Shown here piece by piece: positions 35,930 through 44,997 of a stretch of DNA of 64,000 nt (the first letter of the stretch is position 1; the number at the start of each line of letters is the position of its first letter). The translations under genes and the position numbers were made by a program. The notes under the pieces are model-generated. The model did no database searches. It had not been told where the DNA came from and saw only the letters and a program-made list of their open reading frames with translations. This stretch comes from Candidatus Acidiferrales bacterium (GTDB lineage Bacteria; Acidobacteriota; Terriglobia; Acidiferrales; UBA7541), in assembly GCA_035934015.1 (NCBI GenBank), contig DASYYH010000023.1, positions 273,432 through 337,431 of the forward strand. The letters run 5' to 3'.

Positions 35930-36917
35930 ATGCGCAACGTCACGAGCGGCAACATCTACTATTACGAAGAGGACATGCTGGGAAGCTCGCGGACCATGGT
36001 GCAGGCGGGGCAGACGTCGGTGTGTTACGATGCGGATTTCTATCCGTTTGGCGGGGAGCGGGATATCACGAACACCTGCACGCAGCACTACAAATTCGAA
36101 GGCAAAGAGCGCGACACGGAGACGGGCAACGACGACTTCGGCGCGCGGTATTACACGTCGCGGTTAGGAAGATGGCTTTCGGCGGATTGGAGCGCAGTGC
36201 CTGCGCCGGTGCCGTACGCGAATCTGACGAATCCGCAGACGCTGAACCTGTATGCTATGGTCAGCGACAACCCGGAGACGTTTGCGGATCTCGATGGACA
36301 TTTGTCGGGAACTGAGGGGTTGTGCTGGGTCGATTTTTGCGCAGGAAGTACGCAAACCGAGGCGGCTCGGGAAGGTGACGGGCCTCCTGCGCCGTCGAAC
36401 ACAGGCGACGGGCAGCAGCTTTCTAATTCGCAGCAAGCTGCCGGCGCAAACGCAAACGTACAGTCAGACGAGCAGCATGCGACGCAACAGAAGACAAACA
36501 CTGACGACACGCCCAGCAAGTTTGTGATTGAGCCTGACAAAACTGAGAATCACGGCTCCTACTCGGATTTCCACTATCAACTAGAGAATTCAGAGGGCCA
36601 GCCGCTGACCGGCAATGGCTACAGCTTACAGGAGCATACGTCGGGGGCACCATCCTCGATGACTACCTCAGACAAAAAATTTATCCCTCTTAATCACGGC
36701 GATGCGACCGACAGAGCTAGGGTACGTCAACTACGATCAAAACAATAAGCCACACAGTGTTAGCCTACCCAAAAACTTTAATGTCGACGTCAAAACGGGA
36801 CAGACATTTACCGTCAGGTATAACGGGAAAAACTATAATCTGACGACTCGGTTCGAGCATGAAACCCGGGTCGTGAACGGGACCGTCACGAACATTGTGC
36901 GGGATCTGGTACCGTGA
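35930..36917 (+). pseudogene. RHS-repeat core and C-terminus, truncated and frameshifted
   Basis: The RHS-associated core is plain: Y-Y-Y-E-E-D-M-L-G-S-S-R-T-M, F-Y-P-F-G-G-E-R-D, Y-K-F-E-G-K-E-R-D-T-E-T-G, D-D-F-G-A-R-Y-Y-T-S-R-L-G-R-W-L-S-A-D-W, and Y-A-M-V-S-D-N-P-E-T-F-A-D-L-D-G-H. The variable tail follows, first in this frame up to about 36710, then in the frame two bases on (G-Y-V-N-Y-D-Q-N-N-K) to 36917, so a frameshift is likely. Everything upstream of V-A-M-R-N is missing: the YD repeats are absent and sequence before it is not RHS. RHS proteins deliver C-terminal toxins or mediate contacts; this copy cannot do so intact. Confidence 0.8.
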
Positions 36918-36936
36918 AAAGAAAGGGGAACTGCTT

Positions 36937-37653
36937 ATGAATTTCAAGGCAGGAGCCGCGTTGACTCTCACGCTCAGCGTTGTCCTAGGATTGCAGATAT
37001 CGGCACGGGCCAGGACCCAGCCAGACTCACGGTCGTTTTTCGTCAGCGCACAGGACGAAGACAGCCTCTTGAACTATCTTGGATCCGCCCTTCGCACCTC
37101 GGGGCACGCAGGACGCTTGGACTATGCGGGCAGCTGTCAGAAGGATAGCATGGAGTTCGTTGCATTCCCGAGAATTGCCGTATCGCAACCGTCCGGGAAT
37201 CTTATGGCCCTAGGGGCAGTCCAGCAGATTTTTCGTGGCGACGCTGGAGTCAACGTAGCGGAGGAGCCTCAAAAAATAATCTCAGTGAGAGTCGGCGAAC
37301 CTTCAACCGCGATTCTGCAAACAAGGGTTTCCTTGCTCAAAATCAGCACAATGGGTCGATACAATCCGGCTATCGTGATTGGTTCTGTCGAAAGCACGAG
37401 AGAGCTGAAGACAGCGATGACAAAACTGGGACTGCGCGTGCCTCTCCAGCTTTCAGAGCAGCTCTTGGCGACGCCAGCACCAGGACTGCCCCATCTTCCC
37501 GCTGAAATGAAAGACGTCACGGTAAACCAAATCCTGAATTCAATTGCTGTGACGTTCAAGGGGATAGTCATCTATGGGACTTGTACGCACCCGAACGGTG
37601 GGGGCCTGATTCAGATTCGTTTCACGGGTCTAGAGGACGGAGACGAGAAATAG
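36937..37653 (+). CDS. Secreted protein of unknown function next to RHS tail
   Basis: 238 residues with a signal peptide (M-N-F-K-A-G-A-A-L-T then a hydrophobic run), start at 36937 supported by AAAGGGGAA upstream, 20 nt after the RHS tail. The mature protein has two halves; the C-terminal part contains L-P-H-L-P-A-E-M-K-D-V-T-V-N-Q-I-L-N-S-I and ends with a pair of glycines. It shows no toxin or immunity motif. Its position just after an RHS C-terminus recalls an immunity or accessory gene, but secretion argues against a cytoplasmic immunity protein. Confidence 0.7.
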   Translation: MNFKAGAALTLTLSVVLGLQISARARTQPDSRSFFVSAQDEDSLLNYLGSALRTSGHAGRLDYAGSCQKDSMEFVAFPRIAVSQPSGNLMALGAVQQIFRGDAGVNVAEEPQKIISVRVGEPSTAILQTRVSLLKISTMGRYNPAIVIGSVESTRELKTAMTKLGLRVPLQLSEQLLATPAPGLPHLPAEMKDVTVNQILNSIAVTFKGIVIYGTCTHPNGGGLIQIRFTGLEDGDEK

Positions 37654-37791
37654 GTCCAACATCGGATCAGATCTGACTTTACGTCCGTTGGTGACCTGGG
37701 TGGGCGGCCCAGGCCTCGCTTTTGATTTTTCGGGTGCCCCATGCTCGTTTTGTGAGCGTGGGATTTTCCGTCTCTGGAGTCATCGGCGGGC

Positions 37792-37974
37792 GTGAATTAC
37801 GTGTACGATGGCGATGGCAAGCGTATCGAGAAATCCAGCGGCACGGTTTATTGGTACGCTTCGGCTTCGCTCAGCGCAGGCGGCGCGGGGACGGAAATCC
37901 TCGACGAGTCGAACAGCAGCGGGACGATCACCAACGAGTACGTCTTCTTCGGCGGGAAGCGCGTGGCCATGCGC
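37792..37974 (+). pseudogene. RHS/YD-repeat fragment (upstream part of an RHS protein)
   Basis: About 60 residues: N-Y-V-Y-D-G-D-G-K-R-I-E-K-S-S-G (YD repeat), a Ser/Ala/Gly linker, and I-T-N-E-Y-V-F-F-G-G-K-R-V-A-M-R. In intact RHS proteins this segment directly precedes the core now at 35930. RHS similarity stops right after V-A-M-R; the frame continues to 38061 as unrelated sequence. There is no start codon context. Confidence 0.75.
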
Positions 37975-38072
37975 GCGTGCGCTTTACAAACTGACGAGGG
38001 GTACGTATGCTTGCGCGGAATGGGCGCGCGAGCGAAACAAACGCGCGTGTTAACCTACTAAGGACTGAGACT

Positions 38073-38135
38073 CACCCTTCGCGACTTCTTCAGTTCGGGC
38101 TGGTTGCCGCAGCCCGAGCGCGAAGGATGTGCCAC
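38073..38135 (+). repeat. 63-nt palindromic repeat, copy B
   Basis: Second copy of the repeat at 35717-35779, in the same orientation, 2356 bp apart. Its dyads are complete: CCTTCGCG with CGCGAAGG and CGGGCTG with CAGCCCG. It lies just past the right RHS fragment. Confidence 0.85.
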
Positions 38136-38284
38136 GCGCCCTTCGGTTTGGTCCGCCATCCGCCACGGCGGCTAAGTTCGGGGTGGCGTCGCGTCATCCG
38201 GAGACGGGTGGGGAGCGCGATCGAGTCGCGTGCTGGCGTGAAACATCGGAGCGCATTTAGGCGTATGCTTAAGCAGGAGGCGTC

Positions 38285-38854
38285 ATGATTGGCTGGATTG
38301 TACTGGCGGCGGTAGTCGTCGTCATATTCATCGTCATTGGGATGTACAACGGGCTTATCCGGCTGCGCGTGCAATGCGACAATGCGTGGTCGGACATCGA
38401 TGTGCAGCTCAAGCGGCGCTACGACTTGATCCCGAATCTGGTGGAGACGGTGAAGGGCTACGCGGCACACGAGAAAACGACGCTCGAAGGCGTGGTGCAG
38501 GCGCGCAACGCAGCGATGGCCGCGCAAGGGCCGGCGGCGAAAGCGGACGCGGAAAACATGCTGACAGGCGCGCTGCGGCAATTGTTTGCCCTGTCGGAAG
38601 CGTATCCGCAACTGCGCGCGGTGGAGAGCTTCACGCAACTGCAAAACACGCTGAACCAGCTCGAAGACAGCATTCAGAATGCGCGGCGCTACTACAACGC
38701 CGTGGTGCGCGACTTCAATACGAAGATCGCCGTGTTTCCGTCGAACATCATCGCGGGCATGTTCAATTTCAAGACGCGCGAGTTTTTCGAAGTCTCGGCG
38801 CCCGCTGAACGCGAAGCTCCAAAGGTCAGTTTCCAGGCAGGCGCAGCGCAGTAG
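38285..38854 (+). CDS. lemA: LemA family protein
   Basis: 189 residues with one N-terminal membrane helix followed by the LemA domain: Y-N-x-L-I-R-L-R-V-x-C-D-N-A-W-S-D-I-D-V-Q-L-K-R-R-Y-D-L-I-P-N-L-V-E-T-V-K-G-Y. The AGGAGG ribosome site is 5 nt before the ATG; a -10-like TATGCT is at 38264. LemA commonly precedes a DUF2207 protein, as here; the role of the pair is not established. Confidence 0.95.
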   Translation: MIGWIVLAAVVVVIFIVIGMYNGLIRLRVQCDNAWSDIDVQLKRRYDLIPNLVETVKGYAAHEKTTLEGVVQARNAAMAAQGPAAKADAENMLTGALRQLFALSEAYPQLRAVESFTQLQNTLNQLEDSIQNARRYYNAVVRDFNTKIAVFPSNIIAGMFNFKTREFFEVSAPAEREAPKVSFQAGAAQ

Positions 38855-38864
38855 CGCGGAAGGT

Positions 38865-40616
38865 ATGATGCGCAAGCTCCGCCGGGCCGCAATTTATCTC
38901 GCCATTCTGCTCGCTGCCGCGCTGACGGCGGCGCGTCCTGCTGCGGCACGGCAACTCACGATTCAAAATTTCAACGTTCAGATTAGTGTGCATGCGGATT
39001 CGACGATCGAGGTCACGGAAACGCTGGATGTGCGATTTGAAGGCTCGTGGAATGGCATCTATCGCACGATTCCGGTCGAATACCACGATTCGCTGGGATT
39101 CACGTATTCGCTTTTCCTCGAAGTGCAGAGCGTGACGGACGCTTCGGGAAATGATCTGAGATATGAAGTCAGCAGCCACGGGCAATACAAGCAACTGAAG
39201 ATTTACGTGTCCAATGCGGTGAACGCGACGCGCACGATTGTGATTCGTTATCGGACGCTGCGCGCGCTGCGATATTTTCCGGATCATGACGAGCTCTACT
39301 GGAACATCACAGGCAACGAATGGCAGATGCCGATCGAAAACGCCACGGCGCGCATCGAGCTGCCCGCAGGTGTGACGGGGCTGCACGCGCAAGCGTTCAC
39401 GGGAGCATACGGCGCGCGGGGGCAGCAGGCGGATGTGAAGGTGGCGGGAAATGTGGTCGAGATCCGCACCGAGCGCGAGCTGGCGCCGCAGGAGGGGCTG
39501 ACCGCAGCAGTCGGCTGGGACAAAGGATTTACGAATGAGCCGGGAATTGTGGCGCAGACGATTCTTTTTTTGCGCGCGAACTGGCCGCTGTTTATTCCCA
39601 TCCTCGCATTTTTCCTGATGGGCTGGCTGTGGTATTCGAAAGGACGCGACCCGCGGCGAAATGCGATTACCGTGCAATATGAGCCGCCCGATAGCATGAG
39701 CCCGGCGGAGTGCGGGACGCTCGTTGACAATGAAGTGGCCATGCGCGACATCACGGCGACGATCGTGGACCTGGCTGTGCGGGGATATTTGACCATCGAG
39801 CAACAGGACCACAGCGAGATGATGGGGATGGTCCATCATAAGAATTACATTTTCCATCGCACGAAGCCGGCGACGGAATGGACCAGCTTGAAACCGCATG
39901 AACAAGTTTTATTGACGGGATTTTTCGACGATGGCGCGACGGATCAGGTCTCACTGGCGGATTTGCAGAATAGTTTTTACGTGAATCTGCCGCCGTTGCG
40001 GAACCGCGTCTTTGAAGCACTGATGAGCGACGGTTACTATTTGCGACGGCCGGATCAGTTGCGTCAGGGGTTCATCGGCGCGGCATTAATCATCGGATTC
40101 GGCGGATTTTTCGCGGCAGGATTTCTGTCGAACGCCACAGGCGTTTCGTTCGTGACAGTAGTGGTCGCGGGGATTTTGACGGCGGCGATCGTGGGCGGAT
40201 TCGGATATTTCATGTCCGCACGATCGGTTCCGGGCGAACGCGAGCTCGAAAAAGTGCTGGGATTCGAGGATTTTCTGAGCCGCGTGGAAAAGGATCGCAT
40301 CGAGCGCATCGAAAAGACGCCGGAAATGTTCGAAAAATATTTGCCGTACGCGATGGCGCTGCGCGTGGAGAAAAAATGGGCGGGCGCGTTTCAGGACATC
40401 TGCAAACAGCCGCCGCAATGGTATTCGGGGCCGTACGGCGGCGGGTTTCAGACGTTTCTGCTCATCAACGAACTGAATTTCATGTCCATGCAGGCGGGAG
40501 CCGCGATGGCTTCGACGCCGCGCAGCGCGGGAGGCGGTGGGATCGGCGGATCGGGATTCGGCGGGGGAGGATTTTCCGGCGGCGGATTCGGAGGCGGCGG
40601 GGGAGGCGGATTTTAA
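38865..40616 (+). CDS. DUF2207 membrane protein
   Basis: 583 residues, start at 38865 (GGAAGG upstream); a frame opening at 38679 inside lemA is not used. Signal-type N-terminus ending A-R-P-A-A-A, an extracytoplasmic beta domain with I-S-V-H-A-D-S-T-I-E-V-T-E-T-L-D-V-R-F-E-G-S-W-N-G-I-Y-R-T-I-P, then membrane helices (W-P-L-F-I-P-I-L-A-F-F-L-M-G-W-L-W-Y), a cytoplasmic part and a Gly/Ser/Phe-rich tail. Architecture matches DUF2207 proteins paired with LemA. Function unknown. Confidence 0.92.
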   Translation: MMRKLRRAAIYLAILLAAALTAARPAAARQLTIQNFNVQISVHADSTIEVTETLDVRFEGSWNGIYRTIPVEYHDSLGFTYSLFLEVQSVTDASGNDLRYEVSSHGQYKQLKIYVSNAVNATRTIVIRYRTLRALRYFPDHDELYWNITGNEWQMPIENATARIELPAGVTGLHAQAFTGAYGARGQQADVKVAGNVVEIRTERELAPQEGLTAAVGWDKGFTNEPGIVAQTILFLRANWPLFIPILAFFLMGWLWYSKGRDPRRNAITVQYEPPDSMSPAECGTLVDNEVAMRDITATIVDLAVRGYLTIEQQDHSEMMGMVHHKNYIFHRTKPATEWTSLKPHEQVLLTGFFDDGATDQVSLADLQNSFYVNLPPLRNRVFEALMSDGYYLRRPDQLRQGFIGAALIIGFGGFFAAGFLSNATGVSFVTVVVAGILTAAIVGGFGYFMSARSVPGERELEKVLGFEDFLSRVEKDRIERIEKTPEMFEKYLPYAMALRVEKKWAGAFQDICKQPPQWYSGPYGGGFQTFLLINELNFMSMQAGAAMASTPRSAGGGGIGGSGFGGGGFSGGGFGGGGGGGF

Positions 40617-40625
40617 ATTCAAGTC

Positions 40626-42656
40626 TCAGCGCGCGCGCAATTCCTCCACGCGCTGTATGATTCTTCCGTCCGTTCCTTCTACATAGGTGACTTTTACCAC
40701 GTCTCCAACCGCAATCCCCGGCAACGGCTCACTCAGCTTAAAGAGGAACCGCTGCACTCGCCCATCGGAAGTCACATCCAATTCCAGCTTTGCTTCTTGT
40801 AAATCGGCGACCATTCCCACCAGCAAGCGGCGTTCGGTATGCCGGGTATATTCGCCGGTTCGGAGGATCGCGTCGATCCACCCGTGCTCGCGCAGACTCT
40901 CATCTTCAATCTGGCGCGTCCAGGCGCCCAAGATGCTTGAGCGATTCAAATAGCCCACCAATTTTTGCGTGCCGTCACGGCTGACAACGGGCAAGCGGCC
41001 GATATTATTTTGCAACATGCGGTAGAGTGCGTCGAAGGCGCGCTCATCCGGGTATGCGACGATGGGTGTTCTCCCCCCAGCGTCTATTACTTTGATTTTC
41101 CCCGAGGAATCGATCTTCAAGGCGCGCAGTAAGTCTCCCTGCGTAACGATGCCGACAAGCTTGCCATCGGGCCCGCAGATCGGCAGGCCCTGAATCATGT
41201 TGAATCCGGAATCGCCGCGTCCCATGCGGTCAGCTAGTTCACCAACGGTCATTTCCGGCCGGATCGAAGGAACATCCGTGCGCATGACTTCACTCACCTT
41301 GACGACATTCAGCACGCCGACTTCAAAGTCTGTGGGGACTGTCAAGCCGCGGCGCGTAAGCTTCTCGGTCATGATGGAACTCGGCAAGTAGCGGATTGCA
41401 ATCATGTCTGCGATTACGCAGGTAATCATTAACGGCAAGACGGAGTTGTAATCTCGCGTGATCTCAAAAGCGAAAACGATCAACGCGAATGTGGCCCGCG
41501 CGGCCGCGCCAAATACCGCTCCCATAGCGACGAGCGCATACGCTCCGGGAGACAAATGCGCTCCGGGAATAAAATGATTGATGATCATCGCAAAAACGCC
41601 GCCCAGAGCAGCGCTCGACATAAACATGGGGGCCAACAATCCGCCGGAGGTTCCAGAACCGAGGGAAATCACAAGCGCCACGGCTTTGAAGATCATAAGG
41701 AGGACAAGAACTTTCAGGGCGAGATTGTTGTGAAGAATGTCGGAAATTGTGCCGTAACCAACGCCGAGCACACGAGGAATAAAAAAGCCGATTACGCCGA
41801 GGAAAAATGCGCCGATAGCGGGATGCCAAAGGTCATCGATCGGAAGACGATCGAAGAGATCCTCTGTCCAGTAGAGGAATTTCGTGAAGCCAATCGCGGC
41901 GAAGCCGCAAATGACGCCGAGAAGAAGATACCAAGGCAGGCCGTGAAGGGCGTCGAAGTTGACGTTGGGGTCCATAGAGAACATGGAGTGTTGGCCGAGA
42001 AGGACGGAACGAACGAAGGTCGCGATAGTCGTCGCGATGACCAGAGGAATGAAGGAGCGGGCGCGAAACTCGAAAAGAAGCAGCTCAATAGCAAGAATCA
42101 CGCCGGCGATAGGAGTGTTGAAGGTCGCCGCCATGCCGGCGCCGGCTCCGCAGGCGAGGAGGACTTTGCGTTCGGAAGCGGTGGTGGCGATGAACTGACC
42201 GACAAGCGAACCGACCGCCCCTCCGGTCTGAATGATTGGCCCTTCCGCGCCGAATGGACCTCCGGTACCGATGGCGATGGCGGCGGAAAGCGGCTTTAAG
42301 ATCGCAACTTTCGCTTCGATTCGGCTTCTGGCCGTCAACACGGCTTCCATGGCTTCCGGAATGCCGTGGCCTTTGATCTTTGCCGAGCCGTACTTCGCCA
42401 TCACGCCAACAATCAAACCGCCGATCACCGGAATGAGAATCACCCAGTAACCCAGGTGCGTTCCTTCAGGACTTCGGAAATGGAATGACAGTGTGTGGTA
42501 GTAGGAAAGATTCGTGAAGAGGCCAATTAGATCATAGAGAATGTATGCGATGACGCCGGCGATGATGCCGATGAGCGCGGCGAGAAGCGAAATGAACCCG
42601 ATCCGGAAGGTACCGCCGGTCCCCGATTCTGGAAGCGCAACTTGTGCTTTTGCCAC
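40626..42656 (-). CDS. clcA: ClC-type chloride channel/transporter with CBS domains
   Basis: 676 residues. About 10-12 membrane helices form the ClC core: G-T-G-G-P-F-G-A-E-G-P-I-I-Q-T-G (gating glutamate), G-A-G-A-G-M-A-A-T-F-N-T-P, and G-T-S-G-G-L-L-A-P. After residue 450 come two CBS domains (V-M-R-T-D-V-P-S-I-R-P and R-L-P-V-V-S-R-D-G) and a further C-terminal beta segment. CBS pairs usually sense adenine nucleotides. It is the last gene of a minus-strand group with marR, a GNAT gene and dtd. Confidence 0.93.
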   Translation of the reverse strand: MAKAQVALPESGTGGTFRIGFISLLAALIGIIAGVIAYILYDLIGLFTNLSYYHTLSFHFRSPEGTHLGYWVILIPVIGGLIVGVMAKYGSAKIKGHGIPEAMEAVLTARSRIEAKVAILKPLSAAIAIGTGGPFGAEGPIIQTGGAVGSLVGQFIATTASERKVLLACGAGAGMAATFNTPIAGVILAIELLLFEFRARSFIPLVIATTIATFVRSVLLGQHSMFSMDPNVNFDALHGLPWYLLLGVICGFAAIGFTKFLYWTEDLFDRLPIDDLWHPAIGAFFLGVIGFFIPRVLGVGYGTISDILHNNLALKVLVLLMIFKAVALVISLGSGTSGGLLAPMFMSSAALGGVFAMIINHFIPGAHLSPGAYALVAMGAVFGAAARATFALIVFAFEITRDYNSVLPLMITCVIADMIAIRYLPSSIMTEKLTRRGLTVPTDFEVGVLNVVKVSEVMRTDVPSIRPEMTVGELADRMGRGDSGFNMIQGLPICGPDGKLVGIVTQGDLLRALKIDSSGKIKVIDAGGRTPIVAYPDERAFDALYRMLQNNIGRLPVVSRDGTQKLVGYLNRSSILGAWTRQIEDESLREHGWIDAILRTGEYTRHTERRLLVGMVADLQEAKLELDVTSDGRVQRFLFKLSEPLPGIAVGDVVKVTYVEGTDGRIIQRVEELRAR

Positions 42657-42695
42657 TGAAATCTCCCGTTCTGTTGCTGGCGGTTCTGGAAGGCG

Positions 42696-43187
42696 CTATT
42701 TGCCCGATTTTCTTGTGCGCGCGTTTGAGTTTCTGGGAGCGGTATCGTTTCCCGAATGCTTTTCTCTTGACGCGTGCGCCATAACGGTCTCCAGCGCCCG
42801 AAGAATCGTGCGTCCGGAGGAGCGCAGCTCGGCGCGGTGAAAAAGGGCAATCTGCCTCAGGATTTCTTCGCCGCGATGCGTGAGGCGCAAAAGGACGTTG
42901 CGACGATCGGCGCGACTGCGCGTTCGCTTCAGATGGCCGTGCGATTCGAGACGGTCGATGAGTTCCACGGCGCTGTGATGCTGAATTTGCAGCCTTTCGG
43001 CAAGCACTCCAACGGTCGCTTTCGACGCGTCCGGAAGGCCCTTGATGGCAAGCAGGGCCTGATACTGCTGCGGCTCAATGCCCGCCGCGCGGGCGGCCTG
43101 TTCGCTCAAATTCTGGAAGCGCCGGATTTCGTAACGGAATTCGGCGAGCGCTCTGTAATTGAACTTTTTGTTTGTACGTGTCTTCAA
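42696..43187 (-). CDS. MarR-family transcriptional regulator
   Basis: 163 residues. Winged helix with Q-Y-Q-A-L-L-A-I-K-G-L-P, a recognition helix in H-H-S-A-V-E-L-I-D-R-L-E, and the wing R-S-R-A-D-R-R-N-V-L-L-R-L-T-H-R-G. The C-terminus is basic and disordered. It lies 39 nt before clcA and may control it; the ligand is unknown. Confidence 0.92.
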   Translation of the reverse strand: MKTRTNKKFNYRALAEFRYEIRRFQNLSEQAARAAGIEPQQYQALLAIKGLPDASKATVGVLAERLQIQHHSAVELIDRLESHGHLKRTRSRADRRNVLLRLTHRGEEILRQIALFHRAELRSSGRTILRALETVMAHASREKHSGNDTAPRNSNARTRKSGK

Positions 43188-43309
43188 AGCCGGAGAAATT
43201 ATATCGTAAGGCGATGCAAAATCGAAAGACGATACATGCGGCGGCCTGCACGGATGTGCTCAACGATTCAACAGGCGGGCAGCATCCGCTCGAAGGAGTT
43301 GAAGCAAGA

Positions 43310-43765
43310 TCAGAGAGTCTTGCGGAATGATTTCTGAGTTTTATTAACGCAGTAGCCCAGGTTTTCATAGAAACGGTGCGCGCCATCGCGAATCACGTTG
43401 GACCGCAAGCCAATAACCGAACAGCCCTTTTCGCGCGCCCAATCTTCCGCGCGGGCCATGAGCATGGCACCAATCCCGTGCGAACGCGACGCTTCGCCCA
43501 CTACGAGTCCGCCGACTTCGACGCGGACATCTGCGCCGACTGTGTGAAAGAGAAATAAGTCGGCGTAGCCCGCAAGCGTGCCATCCGAGAACTCGGCGAC
43601 AAGAACGACGCGCTCAGGGTTGCCGGACATCTTCCGCAGACGCGCTTCGACTTGCTCGCGCGTGGAGGAGTAACCGAGCTGCCCGGCAAGGACAGCCAAG
43701 GCAGATGCATCCCGGAGTTCCGCGGCGCGGATTTTGGCATCGCAAGGATTTGCAGTTTTTTTCAT
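43310..43765 (-). CDS. GNAT-family N-acetyltransferase
   Basis: 151 residues. Acetyl-CoA motif V-G-E-A-S-R-S-H-G-I-G-A-M-L-M-A-R-A-E-D-W-A, N-terminal I-R-A-A-E-L-R-D-A-S-A-L, and a terminal R-F-Y-E-N-L-G-Y. Situated 18 nt after dtd on the same strand, likely co-transcribed. Substrate unknown. Confidence 0.92.
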   Translation of the reverse strand: MKKTANPCDAKIRAAELRDASALAVLAGQLGYSSTREQVEARLRKMSGNPERVVLVAEFSDGTLAGYADLFLFHTVGADVRVEVGGLVVGEASRSHGIGAMLMARAEDWAREKGCSVIGLRSNVIRDGAHRFYENLGYCVNKTQKSFRKTL

Positions 43766-43783
43766 CGGCCGGTTGCTGCAAGT

Positions 43784-44233
43784 TCAGAAAAGCTTATCAG
43801 AGTCGACTAGGATGGTCACGGGCCCGTCGTTCGTCAATTCAATCAACATATGAGTTTGAAACACGCCTGTTGCTGTTGGGACGCCGAGGGCGGCGGCGGC
43901 GCGTACAAATTCTTCGTACAGCGCTTTGCCAAGTTCGGGCGGCGCTGCCTGGATGAAGCTCGGGCGGCGGCCGCCGCGTGTGTCACCATAGAGCGTGAAT
44001 TGCGAGACAGCCAGCAACGCGCCGCGCATATCGAGCAGCGAGCGGTTCATTTTTCCTATATCGTCATTGAAAATGCGCAGATTCACGATTTTCTCGGCCA
44101 TCGTAGCGGCCGTGGCGGCGTTGTCGTCGCGGCCTATGGCGAGCAAAACTACAAGGCCGGGGCCAATTTCACCGGCCGTTTGGCCGTTGACCACAACCCG
44201 AGCTTTGGTCACACGCTGCAAAACGGCGCGCAA
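43784..44233 (-). CDS. dtd: D-aminoacyl-tRNA deacylase
   Basis: 149 residues. Hydrolyses D-amino acids mischarged on tRNA. Family motifs: M-R-A-V-L-Q-R-V at the start, S-Q-F-T-L-Y-G-D (catalytic), and N-D-G-P-V-T-I near the end (G-P-V-T-I lies in the cross-subunit Gly-Pro motif site). Standard length. Confidence 0.97.
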   Translation of the reverse strand: MRAVLQRVTKARVVVNGQTAGEIGPGLVVLLAIGRDDNAATAATMAEKIVNLRIFNDDIGKMNRSLLDMRGALLAVSQFTLYGDTRGGRRPSFIQAAPPELGKALYEEFVRAAAALGVPTATGVFQTHMLIELTNDGPVTILVDSDKLF

Positions 44234-44411
44234 ATAGCCCTCCTTGCGTAATTTCTATCTTCTTCGCGAGTTGATTGTAGGGGACATGGCGCGCGAAAAC
44301 AATTCGTTCGCGGCACCGGAAACTTTGCATATCGGCGGCTTTTTCGGCGCTTCATTGTGCCACGCGCGGAAACTGTGCTAGAAGGAACGAGGCTACGGGA
44401 GGCGGCAGGAA

Positions 44412-44987
44412 TTGAAGCTGGCACTGATCGGTACACACGGCGTGGGGAAGACGACGCTCGCATACGAAATCTGTTCGCTGCTGAAAAAAGCGGGAGAAAA
44501 TGTGGAGCTCGTGACGGAAGTCGCGCGACGGTCGCCATTTCCCGTGAACGCGGCGACAACGCTCGAAGGCCAGCTCTGGATTCTTCATGCGCAGATTGCC
44601 GCGGAGCTGGATGCATCAAGGAACGCGCCACACGTCGTCTGCGATCGCTCCGTGCTCGACAATTACTGCTATCTGGTGAACAAATTCGGCCGCCAGAGGC
44701 AGCTGGAAGCGTGGCTCGGCTGGTGGATGAAGACATACGATCTTCTTGCCGGCGTCCCACCCTCCGGCGCGGAGATTCAGCCGGATGGATTTCGTTCGGA
44801 GGACCGCGCTTTCCAGCGGCGCATTCACGAACTGCTGAACGAACTACTTGGCGATGTGGCATTTTCGGGCGTTGCCGAACGCGCTGCGTGGCTCGATGGC
44901 CACAGCCGCCATGAGTGGGCGGAGCGCGTCTTTGCACTGGCGCTGCCGATCGCGCGTGGAGCCGCGCCGCACAGGGCGGCTCCGTAA
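44412..44987 (+). CDS. P-loop kinase/ATPase of the NadR-like AAA_28 type
   Basis: 191 residues, TTG start at 44412 with a GGCAGGAA site upstream. The Walker A G-T-H-G-V-G-K-T-T-L at the N-terminus and V-V-C-D-R-S-V-L-D-N-Y (Walker B-like) point to the nucleotide/nucleoside kinase group that includes the NadR C-terminal domain. Substrate unknown. It is followed by an MFS gene 10 nt later. Confidence 0.85.
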   Translation: MKLALIGTHGVGKTTLAYEICSLLKKAGENVELVTEVARRSPFPVNAATTLEGQLWILHAQIAAELDASRNAPHVVCDRSVLDNYCYLVNKFGRQRQLEAWLGWWMKTYDLLAGVPPSGAEIQPDGFRSEDRAFQRRIHELLNELLGDVAFSGVAERAAWLDGHSRHEWAERVFALALPIARGAAPHRAAP

Positions 44988-44997
44988 ACCTTTCTCC

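Noticed and set aside
38090..38875. 261-codon minus-strand frame across lemA and the repeat upstream
   Set aside because: Antisense to lemA, includes copy B of the repeat, no known motif.
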